A DNA stretch of 64,000 bases from Myrica gale (Eukaryota; Streptophyta; Magnoliopsida; Fagales; Myricaceae): the NCBI GenBank assembly GCA_963930655.1, contig OZ005610.1:13583001-13647000 (forward strand), in the 5' to 3' direction. This document shows positions 34,436 through 46,504 of this stretch, in pieces (positions within the stretch are counted from its first letter, which is position 1; each line of letters begins with the position of its first letter). Under the pieces are notes generated by a model. The model did not search any database, was not told the origin of the DNA, and was given only the letters and a program-made list of their open reading frames with translations. A program made the translations under genes and the position numbers.

Positions 34436-34937
34436 ATGGAGGATAACAAAAGCTATGCCGCCGACCCATCTCCCCTCTCCACCCATTATATTCCGCCGTT
34501 ACCCCAAATACCCACCTTTCCGCAATGCCTCGATCCCTCCATCCTCAAAGCCCTCCCTACCTTCACCTACTCATCAACAACACACGACTCCACGACTCTC
34601 CGCTAGAATGCGCGGTGTGCTTTTCAGAGTTCGAAAACGACGAGCAAGTCCGAGTCTTGCCCAGATGTGAACATGCTTTCACGTCGAGTGCACTGATTCG
34701 TGGTTCCTTTCCGTCTCTAACTGCCTAATCTGCAGAACCCCGGTTCAGGCCGATGTTTCGGTAGTGACAGCAAATATTTTGGTTGACACCGAGGTTAAAC
34801 CCGCCGGTATACAGACTGAACCTGGTCAGACCGAAGTAACTGAGACGTGTTACTCTGGGTATTCGCATCCGGTGAGTCTGGAGCCCTCGGATTGCCGGAG
34901 AAAGCCATTTGAGCTGGTGGGTGTTGTTGTGGGTTGA
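34436..34937 (+). pseudogene. ATL-type RING-H2 finger gene with two frameshifts
   Basis: Families of this kind are E3 ubiquitin ligases. The N-terminal frame (MEDNKSYAADPSP) reaches CLDPSILKALPTFTYSS, the GLD-like region that precedes the RING in ATL proteins. A frame change near 34590 leads into LECAVCFSEFENDEQVRVLP and RCEHAF. A second change at 34680, explained by loss of one C, leads into HVECTDSWFLSVSNCLICR and a tail ending at TGA 34935-34937. Together the frames keep all eight zinc ligands in RING-H2 spacing (C-x2-C-x15-C-x-H-x2-H-x2-C-x10-C-x2-C). No hydrophobic N-terminal segment is present, unlike most ATLs. Probably a recent pseudogene; a sequencing error at one site cannot be excluded. 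Confidence 0.8.
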
Positions 34938-36711
34938 GAGACTTGGATACGATGAGTTTGGGTTCACTCAGGCAACACGAATTCAACGCTTGGGAGAATC
35001 GGGTTCTACCTTTGAAGAGGAGTTGGAGCATAAAAGAGTATATGCTCTGATGCTCGTGAATCGGAAGTCGAGACCCCATAGAAGAAGCAATGGCATTTTG
35101 TTTCGTGTTAGCAGCACAGTTTTAGAACACGCGGTTGTTGATTTTGCATGCGTGCCAAATACTGTTTTTTTTTTTTGTTTCATGTATAAGCTTACAGCTT
35201 ACCTCACTCATGTGAGATGTAGATAATAATTTCTTTAATACAGTTTTCCTTTTCCTGACATGTGGTGCTTGACCAAAAAAAAAACCACCACCCCAAAGGA
35301 AAAACAAAATTTACAAATCGATCGGTCAATTTAAGAAATTTTTGTTCAGTCCTCATATATATATATAACCTTTCCTTTTTAGTGTGTTTCTTAACAACAT
35401 TTGTGGTACACTCTAAAATGCACTGAAATGCATTGTGTTGAATCTGTAGATAAGGATTTTATTTTTATTGCTTAGATTTTGCCATTGAGTAGCATAGTTT
35501 TCAGGTCTATGATATTCGACCTGTTTTTCTTCATTTTCTGGGTCTGAATGCCATTTCTAACTCGAATTAACGGGGGATAAGTTGCTTTGGACTTTATAGA
35601 TTGACGTCCAACCCGAACTATATTAATTTGAACGGTGCTCATCTCTCTGCTATTTAAATTAACATTACTATGGACAACTAATTTGCTCAAAAAAATAGAT
35701 GTAAAGCGGAATGTATGGCAAATGGGGTTAATATTTAGCAATATTACACTCTTTTTTAATTTTTTTCGGTGACCCGGGAAATCTTGTATAGTAAGTTTAT
35801 ACGGAGTACTGAATCCACATAATATATAACAAACTTATTTGGAGTAGATCCACCAACATACAGCAAATCCTATAGAAGCTAGATCCATCGCTCCCAATAA
35901 TCCTCCAATATTTAAGTTGGCTCCGTTTGGTCGGTGTGAGAAATTGAAACAAGGACTACTCTGTCACCTAATCCACATAGCTCCAGGTCCCCCTTAAATA
36001 TTACTACTGAGACAATCCCGTAATGAGTTAACATTGGATTAACCATTAATTACGTAACTAAGATAAAGAATAAAGATTTTTATCTTACGATCAAAAGTCT
36101 AAATATATGTATAGCATACTTTTTCTTTCTCCCTTGTTTTATCTTCTAGCCCGGACCAATATTTTTTGGTATCCCATCGAATGACCTTTAGGGCCTGGCT
36201 TGGCATGTGAGATGCAAGCCTAACACATGCAGGTCGATCGTACCGGCTAAACTAGTACGTATGATTTCATATTGAACCCATCATGATATATAGTTCAGTA
36301 CCCCTGGTCCCCCAGCTCTAAACCTTCGTCTTATAATGTTGGCCCCAAGCCCCGAAGTTGGAAAATAGTATAGTGGCCTTGAAGATTACGTAAAATAAGG
36401 TTTGAGTTAATGTATGACATGTTTGGTCTGGAAGATTACGTGTATTTACCAACTACGACCTATATTTACCCTCCTATATTGAAGGAACAGAATGTAGTTG
36501 ATGTTATAGTTTAGTAAACGTGCATAATATAAGGCGTTTAAGAAGTCGAAGCAAAGGTCGGCTGTCCGTTCTTTTCTGGGCGAAAAGCTCATCTCTCCAT
36601 TCAATTCTCATTAACTTTCAGGCAAATCTCATATAAACCCCGTAGTATGTTGCTCCACCATAACGTACGATTTTCCTTTCGGCGAAAAAGAACGTAGGAA
36701 AGGAAGAAATC
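34938..36711. other. Intergenic, no gene
   Basis: No supportable gene or element. There is a short (AT)n run near 35361. The long frame around 34909-35226 is an extension past the RING pseudogene in other frames. Confidence 0.45.
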
Positions 36712-37250
36712 ATGAGAGCTGTTGGGAGTTTTTTCTTTCTCTTAAGCCTCTCTCTTCCCTTGTTGCCGAGCCAAACTGTTGCAGGGACCAACAGCTCCAA
36801 TCTCATCGAACATGCTTGCGAGCACTCAATTCACAAGGACCTTTGTATCTCCAGCATCGGGTCTGACCCTAGCAGCAAACAGGCCGACCTGAGAGGCCTA
36901 GCATCGATCGCCGTAACGCTAGCCTACCAAAATGCCACGAACATATTGGATCGCCTGCACGGGTTGGTTAACAATCAGACTGATTTAGAGCCTGCCGTTG
37001 AGCAGGGCCTAGATGATTGCGTGGATCATTACCTGGATGCAGCGGAGCAGCTTGAGAACTCCCTTGCTGCTCTCTCTGCTAAGGCCTACCCGACGTGAGC
37101 ACTTGGGTGAAGGTAGCGGTTGCTGATGCCGATTCATGTGAGGCTACGTTCCAGGGACAGAAGTTTGAGATATCCCACAAGAGTAGAGTATTTCGCCAAC
37201 TAGCCAACAATGCCTTGGCCATCGTTAAGGTTTTGACTGAAAAAGAGTGA
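36712..37250 (+). pseudogene. Pectin methylesterase/invertase inhibitor gene with a frameshift
   Basis: PMEI-family proteins are four-helix-bundle inhibitors of apoplastic pectin methylesterase or invertase. Residues 1-25 form a signal peptide (LLSLSLPLLPSQTVAG). EHACEHSIHKDLC holds the first two conserved cysteines (36, 45) and DDCVDHYLDAAEQLENSLAA the third (103). The first frame stops at 37098 right after AKAYPT. In the next frame DVSTWVKVAVADADSCEATF brings the fourth cysteine, and NNALAIVKVL reaches TGA at 37248-37250. One missing base near 37092 explains the break. Total length would be about 180 residues, normal for a single-exon PMEI. As written, the last two helices and one disulphide are lost. 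Confidence 0.88.
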
Positions 37251-38003
37251 TTTCCAAATGTGCTCTCTCAGTGCGAAAGTCATAATTATAGCTCAATTTT
37301 TCTAAACATAACATGTTACATACATGCATAGCTGATATAGTATGACAAGCTTATGATTGATCAAATAGCACGACTACCACGCCGCAAGACTTTGGAGTTC
37401 TTGGGCTGCACGACTACCATATGTGGAGGTGCCTACACTGATTGAAAGGTTGAGAGATCTTTCGGGACGACTATGAGAGGTTCTGCTGGATGTCATCAAG
37501 GTATACATAGCTAGTAATGAAATTTCAAGGATCTATTTTCTATGGTATTTGATCCGTTTGTCAAATAGCACCGGTTTCATCTTTTATGCACGACAAAAAC
37601 GCGAAAAGTATGCAATGAAGGAAGAAAGAAAACGAAGGAAAGGGGGAAAAATGGATGCTATACAAATTTTATCCGTTTTTTCTTCCCTTTCCCTTTTTCT
37701 CTTTTGCAGTCGCTTCGAATCACAAACTTTGCAAGATATTGCTGGAATTGGACTCGATAGAGATGATTGGCTTTCAAACCAACTATTGATCACCGCGTTC
37801 GAGCTGATTTAATTGCTTTGTGCCGCTTGATACCATGTTGTCTTGATATGCAAATTCTTTAAGACATATTGCATAATATTTTCTAGTCTCAGATTTAATG
37901 TAATCCCATGCACATGAATATTATAGGTTACTTTCAACCTTCGAATTAAAGAGAAGATATATACCTGTAATAATTGCATGAAATTTAAATGTGTAACTGT
38001 TGT
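37251..38003. other. 3' flank of the PMEI gene, nothing recognised
   Basis: The frames here are lysine/arginine-rich chance frames. No element end is seen before 38004. Confidence 0.4.
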
Positions 38004-39085
38004 CACTACAAAAAAAACAGGTATATTGCGGCTGTCGCTAAAAACGCCGCTAAAAAGAGTTTTTAGCTGCGTTTTGCAAAAAACGCTACTAAAGGGGGTC
38101 TATAGCGGTGGTCTTTGTAGCGACGGTCAATGACCGCCGCTATATACGCACCTTTTATCCGCTTTTTCAAAACGCCGCTAAAAGGGGGTCTCTAGAGGTG
38201 GTCACTGACCGTCGCTATAGACCCCTTTTAGCGACGTTTTTTGCAAAACGCTGCTAAAAATTTGATACTTTTAGCAGCGGTCTTTATAACTGACCGCCGC
38301 TATAAAGACCCATTTTAGCGACGTTTTTTGCAAAACGCTGCTAAAAATTTGGTACTTTTAACCACGGTCTTTATAGTGGCGGTCGCTATATATCCTCACC
38401 ATGTTTCACTTTCATTTTAGTTTGCACCGCGCGCCTTTCACCAAATTTACCCCGCGCGCGACCGTGTAGATGATATATTCAAACCCCTCACTTCCTCCCT
38501 CCACTCCCTGTACCACTCTTCCCACCATGTCACTTCCAAGCTCCACTTCAAGCTCCAGGTCTCTCTCTCTCACACTCAAATTCTGGGAGTTAGAAATGAA
38601 GACTGATTGCTGACTTTTTTTTTTTTTTGGGGAGCAGTTGCTTCATGCAACTTGTATATCCCTCATACGCAATGTCGTTTTCATGGTAACTATCTTCTTC
38701 TTAGTGACACAATCGTGTCCTTTGGTCCGAGAATTTAAATAGGGAGCCTCTGCTACTACTGTTATAATTTGTCACACTGTGTGCAAGCTGCAGAGAAATT
38801 AGATTGACCTCCTTTTGGATTCTGTGAGATTATTGAGGACCAAAAATCTAGGGTTTTTCTTCTCTTGCAGAGCGAGTATGTTCCCAGATTCTCCCTCAAT
38901 TACTTGTAGATTGAAATTTTCGTGGTTTTTTCAATATGTAATTGAATTCTTCGATTGTGGGGTTGGTTGCTAGGGTTTCTTTTTTCTTACAATTTGGGGT
39001 TTTAAGTGAATTGTTTGTATTTTTAACTCGATTCGGTCCTTTTTTTGTGATTTTCTTATGGTTCTCGAGGAATTTGGAGTGTAAG
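38004..39085 (+). mobile_element. Left end of a CACTA-type element plus host-like DNA
   Basis: The terminus CACTACAAAAAAAACAGG at 38004 is followed by subterminal inverted motifs TAGCGGCGGTC/GACCGCCGCTA, alternating with AAAACGCCGCTAAAA, up to about 38400. After that comes gene-like DNA: a pyrimidine-rich leader with a short ATG frame (MSLPSSTSSSRS near 38527), and a 5'-leader/intron-like region to 39085, where a copia element is inserted. The continuation is at 44019-44949. No right CACTA terminus could be found, so the element is truncated or rearranged. Confidence 0.6.
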
Positions 39086-39255
39086 TATTAGACATATTGT
39101 TATGATAGTTAGCTTATTGTTACGATAGTTAGATCAGTTAGTTATTTAGTTAACAGAGTTGATACTTCCTTTTACTTGTATATAAGTTCTCCTCTGTATT
39201 CAATATCAACGTACGTATTTTCAATACATAAGAATTCATTTCTTCAAATCTAATA
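39086..39255 (+). repeat. 5' LTR of the copia element
   Basis: 170 bp with short inverted ends TATTAGA/TCTAATA. TGTATATAAGTTCTCC near 39177 is a plausible TATA region for the element transcript. Confidence 0.95.
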
Positions 39256-39339
39256 GGGTATCAGAGCAAATTTTTTTGCTTCCGCACTTCTAAATTTCTT
39301 CTCTCTGCAATCTATTTCATCTCTTTCCTCCAACAGATC

Positions 39340-39992
39340 ATGCCTACTTCTGTTTCAAACCACCCTCTTTCTTCCGCTCCACCCCTATCTCCTATACAAA
39401 TTCAATTTCCTGATCTCGATCCTCCACATCGATCCTCTTTCAATTCTTCTATGGATAATCCATCCAATCCTCTCTTCCTTCACCATGCTGAAAATCCTGG
39501 TGCCATCCTTGTCTCCCAGCTCCTCCTTGGTGCTCAAAATTTTCCACATGGCATCGATCGATGAGCATGGCTCTCACAATCAAGAACAAATTCGGATTTG
39601 TCAATGGTACAATTCCTAAACCTGCTCAGACAGTTCTTCTTTTTATGCTTGGGATCGATGTAACATGATGGTCACCTCTTGGCTTCTCAATTCCGTCTCC
39701 AAAGACATTGCTTCTTCTGTTATGTATGTTGACTCTGCACAACATTATTTGGAATGCTTTGCGAGAACGGTCCACTCAGTCCAATGGTCCAAGAATCTTC
39801 CATACTCGTAAGAATTTTGCCACTTTAGTCCAAGACAGCACTTCTGTTACTATATACTTCACCAAACTCAAAATCTTTTAGGATGAACTTCAAACTTTTT
39901 GTCTTATTGATCCATGTGTATGTGGATCTGAATGCAAGGCTACGAAGTTTGTACTTGCTGCTCAAGAAAGAGAGTTTATCCTTCAATTTCTC
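39340..39992 (+). pseudogene. Copia gag region, frame-disrupted
   Basis: The frame from ATG 39340 encodes a proline/serine-rich start and NPLFLHHAENPGAILVSQLL, a gag N-terminal motif of plant copia elements. It ends at 39564 after a shift near 39545. Further gag sequence follows in other frames, with a TAG near 39880 replacing an expected tryptophan and a shift near 39760. Nucleocapsid and pol continue in frame from 39993. Confidence 0.8.
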
Positions 39993-41195
39993 ATGGGTTT
40001 GGATGAAAAATTCTCTCAGGTTCGTGGCCAAATTTTGCTGACTGACCCCCTTCCTCCTATTAACAAGGTTTTCTCCTTGATAGTTCAAGAAGAAGAGCAG
40101 CTTGGTACCAAGTCAATTCTGATTGACTCTGCTGTCATGGCTCTCAAACGTGAACCTGTTCATAGCCTTGGAGGTCATAAACCAGTCAAACCTATCTGCA
40201 CACATTGTGGTAAACCTGGACATACAATAGAGAAGTGTTATAGACTTCATGGTTTTCCTCCCGGCTTCAAGTTCACTAAGGGTCGACCTATTGCTGCTCA
40301 CAATACCACTCAGGATCTAGAGGATCAGTCACTATCCAAGTTTTCTAATCTTCAAGAGCAGTGTCAAAGTTTAATTTCATCTCTTCAAAATCAGTCCTTT
40401 ATGTCTCCAATTCCATCATCTGTGAATCATGTTTCCATTCCTCAGCCTCTCCAATCTTCACTTACTTCGAATTTTTCAGGTACTATTAGTTCCTCATCTG
40501 ATCATTTTTTGTCTCAATTATCCAATCAGCATGTTTCCTTTCCTTCAACATCTTGGATTTTGGACACAGGTGCAACATATCATATGATCTGTTCCCTGGA
40601 TTTTTTCACTATTGTCCCTTCCAAAATTCAACTCAAAATTAATCTACCTAATGGTGCACACGTCACTGCCACTCACATTGGTACTATCATTTTCACTTTT
40701 GGTATCACATTGACCAATGTTCTTTACATTCCCAATTTCTCTGTTAATCTCATATCTGCCAGCAAGCTAACATCTGATTCTTCTTGCTGTTTAATTTTTC
40801 TTCAAACTCATTGCTTTATACAGGGCCTTACTCCTTGGAGGACGATTGGAGTTGCTAAGATCACAAAGGGTTTATATCATTTACTGCCACATTATGCGAC
40901 TGTTTCTGCTTCTAGTAATTTTTCTTCATGTAATCTTAGTTCCAAAACTCTTCCTTTTTTGTGGCATTGTCGATTAGGCCACATTTCTTATTCAAGATTA
41001 CAGCTTCTCAAGTCCATTTTACCAGCTAGTTCTAGTTCTTCTATGTGTACCCCTTCACCTTGTTCTGTTTGCCATAATAGTAAACAAAAACATCTTTCTT
41101 TTCCTGTCAGTACCCCTCGGGCATCTTCTCTTTTTCAGCTTATTCATTGTGACATATGGGGTCCATTTCCTCATACTTCATATGATGACTTTTGA
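39993..41195 (+). pseudogene. Copia nucleocapsid, protease and integrase start
   Basis: A 400-residue frame. It has a CCHC knuckle (CTHCGKPGHTIEKC, about residues 66-79), the aspartic protease motif WILDTGATYHM (about 188-198) and the integrase zinc-binding segment LWHCRLGHISYSRL followed by CSVCHNSKQKH. It stops at TGA 41193-41195, where related elements have an arginine codon, so a CGA to TGA change is likely. Integrase continues immediately in the same frame. Confidence 0.88.
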
Positions 41196-43841
41196 TATTT
41201 CTTATCCATAGTAGATAATTACTCTTGCTGCACATGGATTTACCTTATGAAAGCTAAATCTGATACCCGCAAGTATATTACAGCTTTTTGTCAATTAGTT
41301 GAGACTCAATTCCAAACTTATGTTAAGACTATAAGGTCTGATAATGGTCTAGAGTTCCGTATGACAGATTTCTTTAATCAAAAAGGAATTCTTCATCAAA
41401 CCAGTTGCCCTTACACACCACAACATAATTCTATAGTCGAAAGAAAGCATCAACATATATTAAATGTTGCTAGGTTTCTCCGGTTTCAAGCTTACCTTCC
41501 CATTTCTTTTTGGAGTGACTGCATACTCACAGCAGTGCACTTAATTAAACGGATTCCTACACCCCTTCTCAATAACCATTCTCCTTTTGAACTCATTTTT
41601 CAGAAGCTTCCCAATTACAATCTCTTAAGAACCTTTGGTTGCTTAGCTTTTGCCTCAACTAATTCTCATTGTCGAAATAAATTTGAACCTCGGGCTGTTC
41701 CATGTGTGTTCTTAGGATATCCTAGTGGTACAAAAGGTTACAAACTTCTTGATATTACTACTCATCAGATTATAATATCTCGACATGTTATTTTCTATGA
41801 GTCTATCTTCCCTTTTTCTAAGCAAATTCCTACTCCTAGTACTCCTAATTTTCTGCAGCATTTTGTCCTTCCTACTTCTGATAATCCTATCCTTGATAAC
41901 CACTTATGTACACCACCAGTTTGCTCTGCTAATGACCTCACAAATACACACTCAGATCCTTCACCCTATATTCTCACATCTCCATCACATGATATCTCTA
42001 CTTCTCCCATCTCATCATCATCTCCAGATACTGTCCTCACTACTTCCCCGCTTCTATCTGATGTTTCTTCCTCTGTTTCTCCACACCTTATACCACCTAT
42101 TCGAAAAGCTTCTAGAATCAGAAAGCAACCTACTTATTTTCAAGATTATCATTGTCAAATGCTCCCAACTTCTGATAGCAGCTTCAATTTCTCCTCGGTT
42201 CCAGGTTCTATTTCTCATCCTCTTTATCCATTGTCTTCATATCTCTCTTATTCTCACTTGTCTTCATCTTATAAAACTTTCACTTTAGCTGTCTCAAGTC
42301 ATCCTGAGCCGCGTTTCTTTCATGAAGCTATTAAGGTCCCTGAATGGAGAGAGGCAATGAAAGCTGAAATCACTGCACTTGAACTTAATAAAACTTGGGT
42401 TTTAACTGATCTTCCTCCTAACAAAACAGCAATTGGATGTAAATGGGTTTACAAGTGTAAGTTTAGAGTTGATGGCACCCTTGAACAATACAAAGCAAGG
42501 CTTGTTGCTAAAGGGTATAATCAGCAGGAGGGTATTGATTATTTTGATACCTTTTCTCCTGTTGCAAAACTGACCATCGTGCGTTGCTTGCTAGCTTTAG
42601 CTGCTGTACATCATTGGGAGTTACATCAATTGGATGTAAACAATGCTTTCCTTCATGGAGAGCTTGATGAGGAAGTATTCATGAAGTTACCACCTGGTTT
42701 TTCCCATCCTAATGATCACCGAGTATGTCGATTGACTAAGTCCCTTTATGGTTTGAAACAAGCCAGTCGACAGTGGTTTCAAAAGTTCTCCAACACTCTG
42801 CTGACTTATGGATTCAAACAATCTTCTTCTGATCCTTCTCTCTTTATAAAATCTGATGATTCTAATTTTCTGGCACTTTTAGTTTACGTTGATGATATTG
42901 TCATTGCAAGCAACTCTTCTACTTCGGTTGTTGCATTAAAGTCTTGGTTGGATTCCCAGTTTAAGTTAAAGGATTTAGGTCCTTTGAAATTTTTTCTTGG
43001 TCTTGAGGTGGCAAGGTACAAAACTGGAATCTCCTTATGTCAACGTAAATACTGTCTAGAAGTGATTGAAGATGCAGGTCTACTGGCAGCCAAGCCTCTT
43101 CAAGTTCCAATGGATTCTTCTTTAAGGCTTAACAAGTCAGATGGAGAGCTTCTTGAGGATCCCAGCTCTTACCGCAGGCTAATAGGCAGATTGTTATATT
43201 TAACAATCACTCGGCCTGAGATTTGTTTTGCCATTAATACTTTGAGTCAATTCTTGTCTCAACCACGGGTACCTCATCATACTGCTGCTCTCAAAGTCTT
43301 GAAGTATCTTAAAGGTTCTCCGGGTCAAGGGATTTTCCTATCTAGTTCCTCTTCCATCCAATTAAAAGCTTTTTGTGATGCTGATTGGGGAGCTTGTCCA
43401 GACACCCGCAGATCAATCACGGGTTTTGCTATTTTTTTGGGTGATTCTTTGATTTCATGGAAATCAAAGAAGCAACATACTGTTAGTAGATCATCTGCTG
43501 AGGCAGAATACCGATCTATGACAATGACATGTTGTGAATTGCAATGGCTGGTTACTATTCTTCGTGATTTTCAGATTTCTCATGACAAGCCGGCTCTTCT
43601 CTTCTGTGACAGCAAGGCTGCCTTACACATTGCAGCCAATCCCGTGTTCCATGAACGAACCAAGCACATAGATATTGATAGCCACCTGGTTCGTGACATG
43701 GTCCAGCGTAAACTGATCAAGACTTTTCATGTTCATTCAGACCATCAACTAGCTGATTTGCTGACTAAACCTTTGTCATCTGCTCTGTTTCATCGTTTAG
43801 TTGCCAAGCTTGGACTGTTAAATATTCACAGTCCAGCTTGA
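41196..43841 (+). pseudogene. Copia integrase, reverse transcriptase and RNase H
   Basis: An uninterrupted frame of more than 860 residues after the 41193 stop. The integrase catalytic core has IRSDNGLEF and the TPQHNSIVERKHQHIL stretch with the catalytic glutamate. RT has WVYKCKFRVDGTLEQYKARL, QLDVNNAFLHGELDEEVFM and the YVDDIVIAS active site. RNase H has FCDADWGACPDTRRSITGF and SRSSAEAEYRSM. It ends ADLLTKPLSSALFH... just before the purine tract. Domains are in copia order (integrase before RT) and look intact apart from the upstream stop. Confidence 0.92.
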
Positions 43842-43848
43842 GGGGGGC

Positions 43849-44018
43849 TATTAGACATATTGTTATGATAGTTAGCTTATTGTTACGATAGTTAGATCAG
43901 TTAGTTATTTAGTTAACAGAGTTGATACTTCCTTTTACTTGTATATAAGTTCTCCTATGTATTCAATATCAACGTACGTATTTTTAATACATAAGAATTC
44001 ATTTCTTCAAATCCAATA
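43849..44018 (+). repeat. 3' LTR of the copia element
   Basis: 170 bp, identical in length to the 5' LTR. The three differences are CTCCTATG for CTCCTCTG, ATTTTTAAT for ATTTTCAAT, and AATCCAATA for AATCTAATA. Confidence 0.95.
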
Positions 44019-44949
44019 GTAAGTGTGAAATCGAAATCAATAGGCTGTTTGCATGTGGGAATGGGCGGAATTGAGATGTCGATGTTATCATCGGTGTTCG
44101 GGAATCAAGTAGAGTTTAGGTCCCCAATGAAGTATTTGAACTTGATGCTGTGAAAGTAAATTTCGTTTCAGATTTTTCCTGTTGCTCTGTTTCGTTGCGG
44201 AGAGTATTTGGTGAAATAATATACGGTGCGATCCCGGGCCTCTTAAGTTTTGCTGGTTGTTTGCTGAAGTTTACAAAATACTGTGAAGGTCTAAAGCAAT
44301 TAGAATAATTGTTAAGGAATCGTCCATCTGGCTGTTGGATAAAAAATACTGGCTTATGTGGAAGGCTGTCTTTTTACTAGCTTGTGCAGATATGCTTCTG
44401 AAAAATATTATGAAGAAAAAATCCGATTACGGATTCTTATTATATCATGGTTTCGATTATTCCCTCTACCTTCTCTCTCCACTTGCAGCACTCCTTAAGT
44501 CTAAATATAATATAATTTGATTGCCATGGTAAATTCTATTATTTATCTGCGAAGTAAAGAGATTTTTAGGATTTGTGGCTGAATGTTACCTTTCCTTTTA
44601 TGGCTATCAGATTGAATCTCATCTTACAAGGGCACACAGGTATTCCTAGATTTGATGGCATGGTCTTGTGATGATTGAACATAGAAGGGTATATCTAGGC
44701 ATGATGTTGTGGCTGAATGTTACATTTCCTTTTACAATAGGAAGTATTGAGTTCATTCCATGGAAGGTGAGGAGTTCACTTCTATGGAGGCATTGAGAGG
44801 TCTGGACCCATTTTTTTCTCATCCTTCAATTAAAGGACTCATTCTTCTGGTTCATCAGTAGCATGACTAAAGTTGTTGTACTGATTTGAATCTATCAGTA
44901 GCTGACTAACATGGGTAATACTGATTTGAATCCACAAATACTCGCGCGT
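44019..44949 (+). other. Host-like DNA continuing from 39085
   Basis: This is the other side of the copia insertion. It has moderate composition with no clear exon, and contains a repeated phrase TGTGGCTGAATGTTAC (near 44575 and 44710). It probably belongs to the gene-like segment that follows the CACTA end at 38004. Confidence 0.35.
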
Positions 44950-45175
44950 AGGGCTGTAAACGAGTAAAACCGAGCTAAGCCGAGTAGTGACATATATAAG
45001 AGCTCGAGCTCGGCTCGTTTAACATATATAAGAGCTTGAGCTCGGCTCGAGCTTGAATAAACCTTGAAAATTCCTGTTTGAACTCGGGTCGTTAAATTTT
45101 AAACAAGTTTAGGCCGGCTCAAGCTCCACACAAAACAAACAAACGAGCTCAGCTCGAGCTCGTTTTGTATTTTTA
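44950..45175. mobile_element. hAT-type MITE remnant (GAGCTCGGCTCG family), left part
   Basis: It starts AGGGCTGTAAACGAGTAAAA and is dense in GAGCTCGGCTCG/CGAGCTCGAGCT motifs. Its right terminus is missing. The counterpart at 61881-62092 keeps the right terminus, whose reverse complement begins AGGGTTGTAAATGAACGG. Confidence 0.55.
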
Positions 45176-45821
45176 AAAAAATTAGGGAGAACCTTTTCAA
45201 GATTTGAAATTACCATACTTTTGACACTAAAAAATTTGGACCTAATTAAAAAAAAAAGAATAATCTCTCTTTCCTCATCAAATTATTCTTTTTTATTCTA
45301 ATATTCATTCAAATATTTTATCTCTTCACTTTTTTACTAATTCTCATAAACTAATTTTACTTTTTTCACTATCTTACCTCAAAATTTTAACAACCCCAAA
45401 ATTTTTAACACTCAAACACTTATTTGTGATTACATATCACAACAGTAATAACTAAATGATCTAATCTATTGCTTAGTAAAATAAACAATAATATGTACTA
45501 ACTAATAGAAGTGTACTAGGAAATAATAGGGTGTTTTTCACTCAATATATTCAGGCTTTCACAAAAAAATATAGCCTGCAAAAATACAAAACCTTACCAC
45601 CAATCAAGAATTCAAAAATATGAGCATACGTCAAACACATAATCAATGAAAACACTTTGTAACATAAGTAAATTTGTGTGCTTATATATACAAAAATAAC
45701 TTATATAAATATATATTTTATAAGGTAACTTAACATGATAATATCATAAAATTTTAATATGAACTATAATACATGCATATACATAGTATATCTAACACAA
45801 GTAAATAGGCTCTATAGATAT
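45176..45821. other. AT-rich spacer with MITE-like block
   Basis: 45180-45421 ends AATTTTTAACACTCAAACAC and has the short-T/CAAT style of the recurrent MITE family. The rest is very A/T-rich with no gene. Confidence 0.35.
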
Positions 45822-46504
45822 CACTACTAGAATTTTCACTTTAGTGACGAAATTCTGGGTGATAAAATGAATTTCGTCGCTAAAAGTGATCTTTTTGTGA
45901 AATTTTTTATTTTCGTCACTAAAAGTCATTTTTTAGTGATGAAAACTGATTTTGTCAAAAATTTCATCACAACAGTCCTTATTTTTTATGAAATTTGAAT
46001 TTCGTCACCAAAAATAATTTTATTGTGACGAAAGTTTCGTGACTAAAAAAATAAAAAATCTTAAAAAAAATTTAGTCACGAAAATAATCGTCATCAAAAG
46101 CAAAACGATTTTGTGACGAAATGTTTCATCACTAATACCGTGAGATCATCTCAATAGGCGTTCCATCATCCCTGAAGATCCCTTGGCAGTCGAGGGTTTA
46201 TTTTTTTAACAAGCCTATCCACCTCTTGTCTTTCATCTCTCCATTCTTCATGAGCTAGACATCGCCACCAGCAGCACCCTCTCCCTCTCCGAGTACTACG
46301 CCGCCGGCTGCCGTAAGACCTGCAGACTCAATCTTCCTCTCACTCTCTCTCCTATTTCTCTCTCGTTCAGTTTTTCTTTTCCCGATTCCCCTCAATCTCT
46401 CTCGCGCCTACCCCTTCCCCTCCGTGAAATTTTCTAGCCTCTCTTTGTGCTTTTATCAGGTATGTTTTGTTTGTCTCTCTAGAATTGAGACAATGAGCTA
46501 GCTA

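Larger units (their letters stand above)
39086..44018 (+). mobile_element. Nearly complete Ty1/copia element, TSD GTAAG
   Basis: Two 170-bp LTRs (39086-39255 and 43849-44018) begin TATTAGACATATTG and end AATCTAATA or AATCCAATA. They are flanked by GTAAG at 39081-39085 and 44019-44023. A primer-binding site GGGTATCAGAGC (39256-39267, one mismatch to the initiator Met tRNA type) and a purine tract GAGGGGGGC (43840-43848) are in place. The LTRs differ at only three of 170 positions. Gag has several lesions and the pol frame one premature stop, so it is not autonomous although young. Confidence 0.97.

Noticed and set aside
37549-37812. Plus-strand frame rich in K, R and E downstream of the PMEI gene
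   Set aside because: No domain, no homology I recognise and a complementary frame of equal length; most likely chance in purine-rich DNA.
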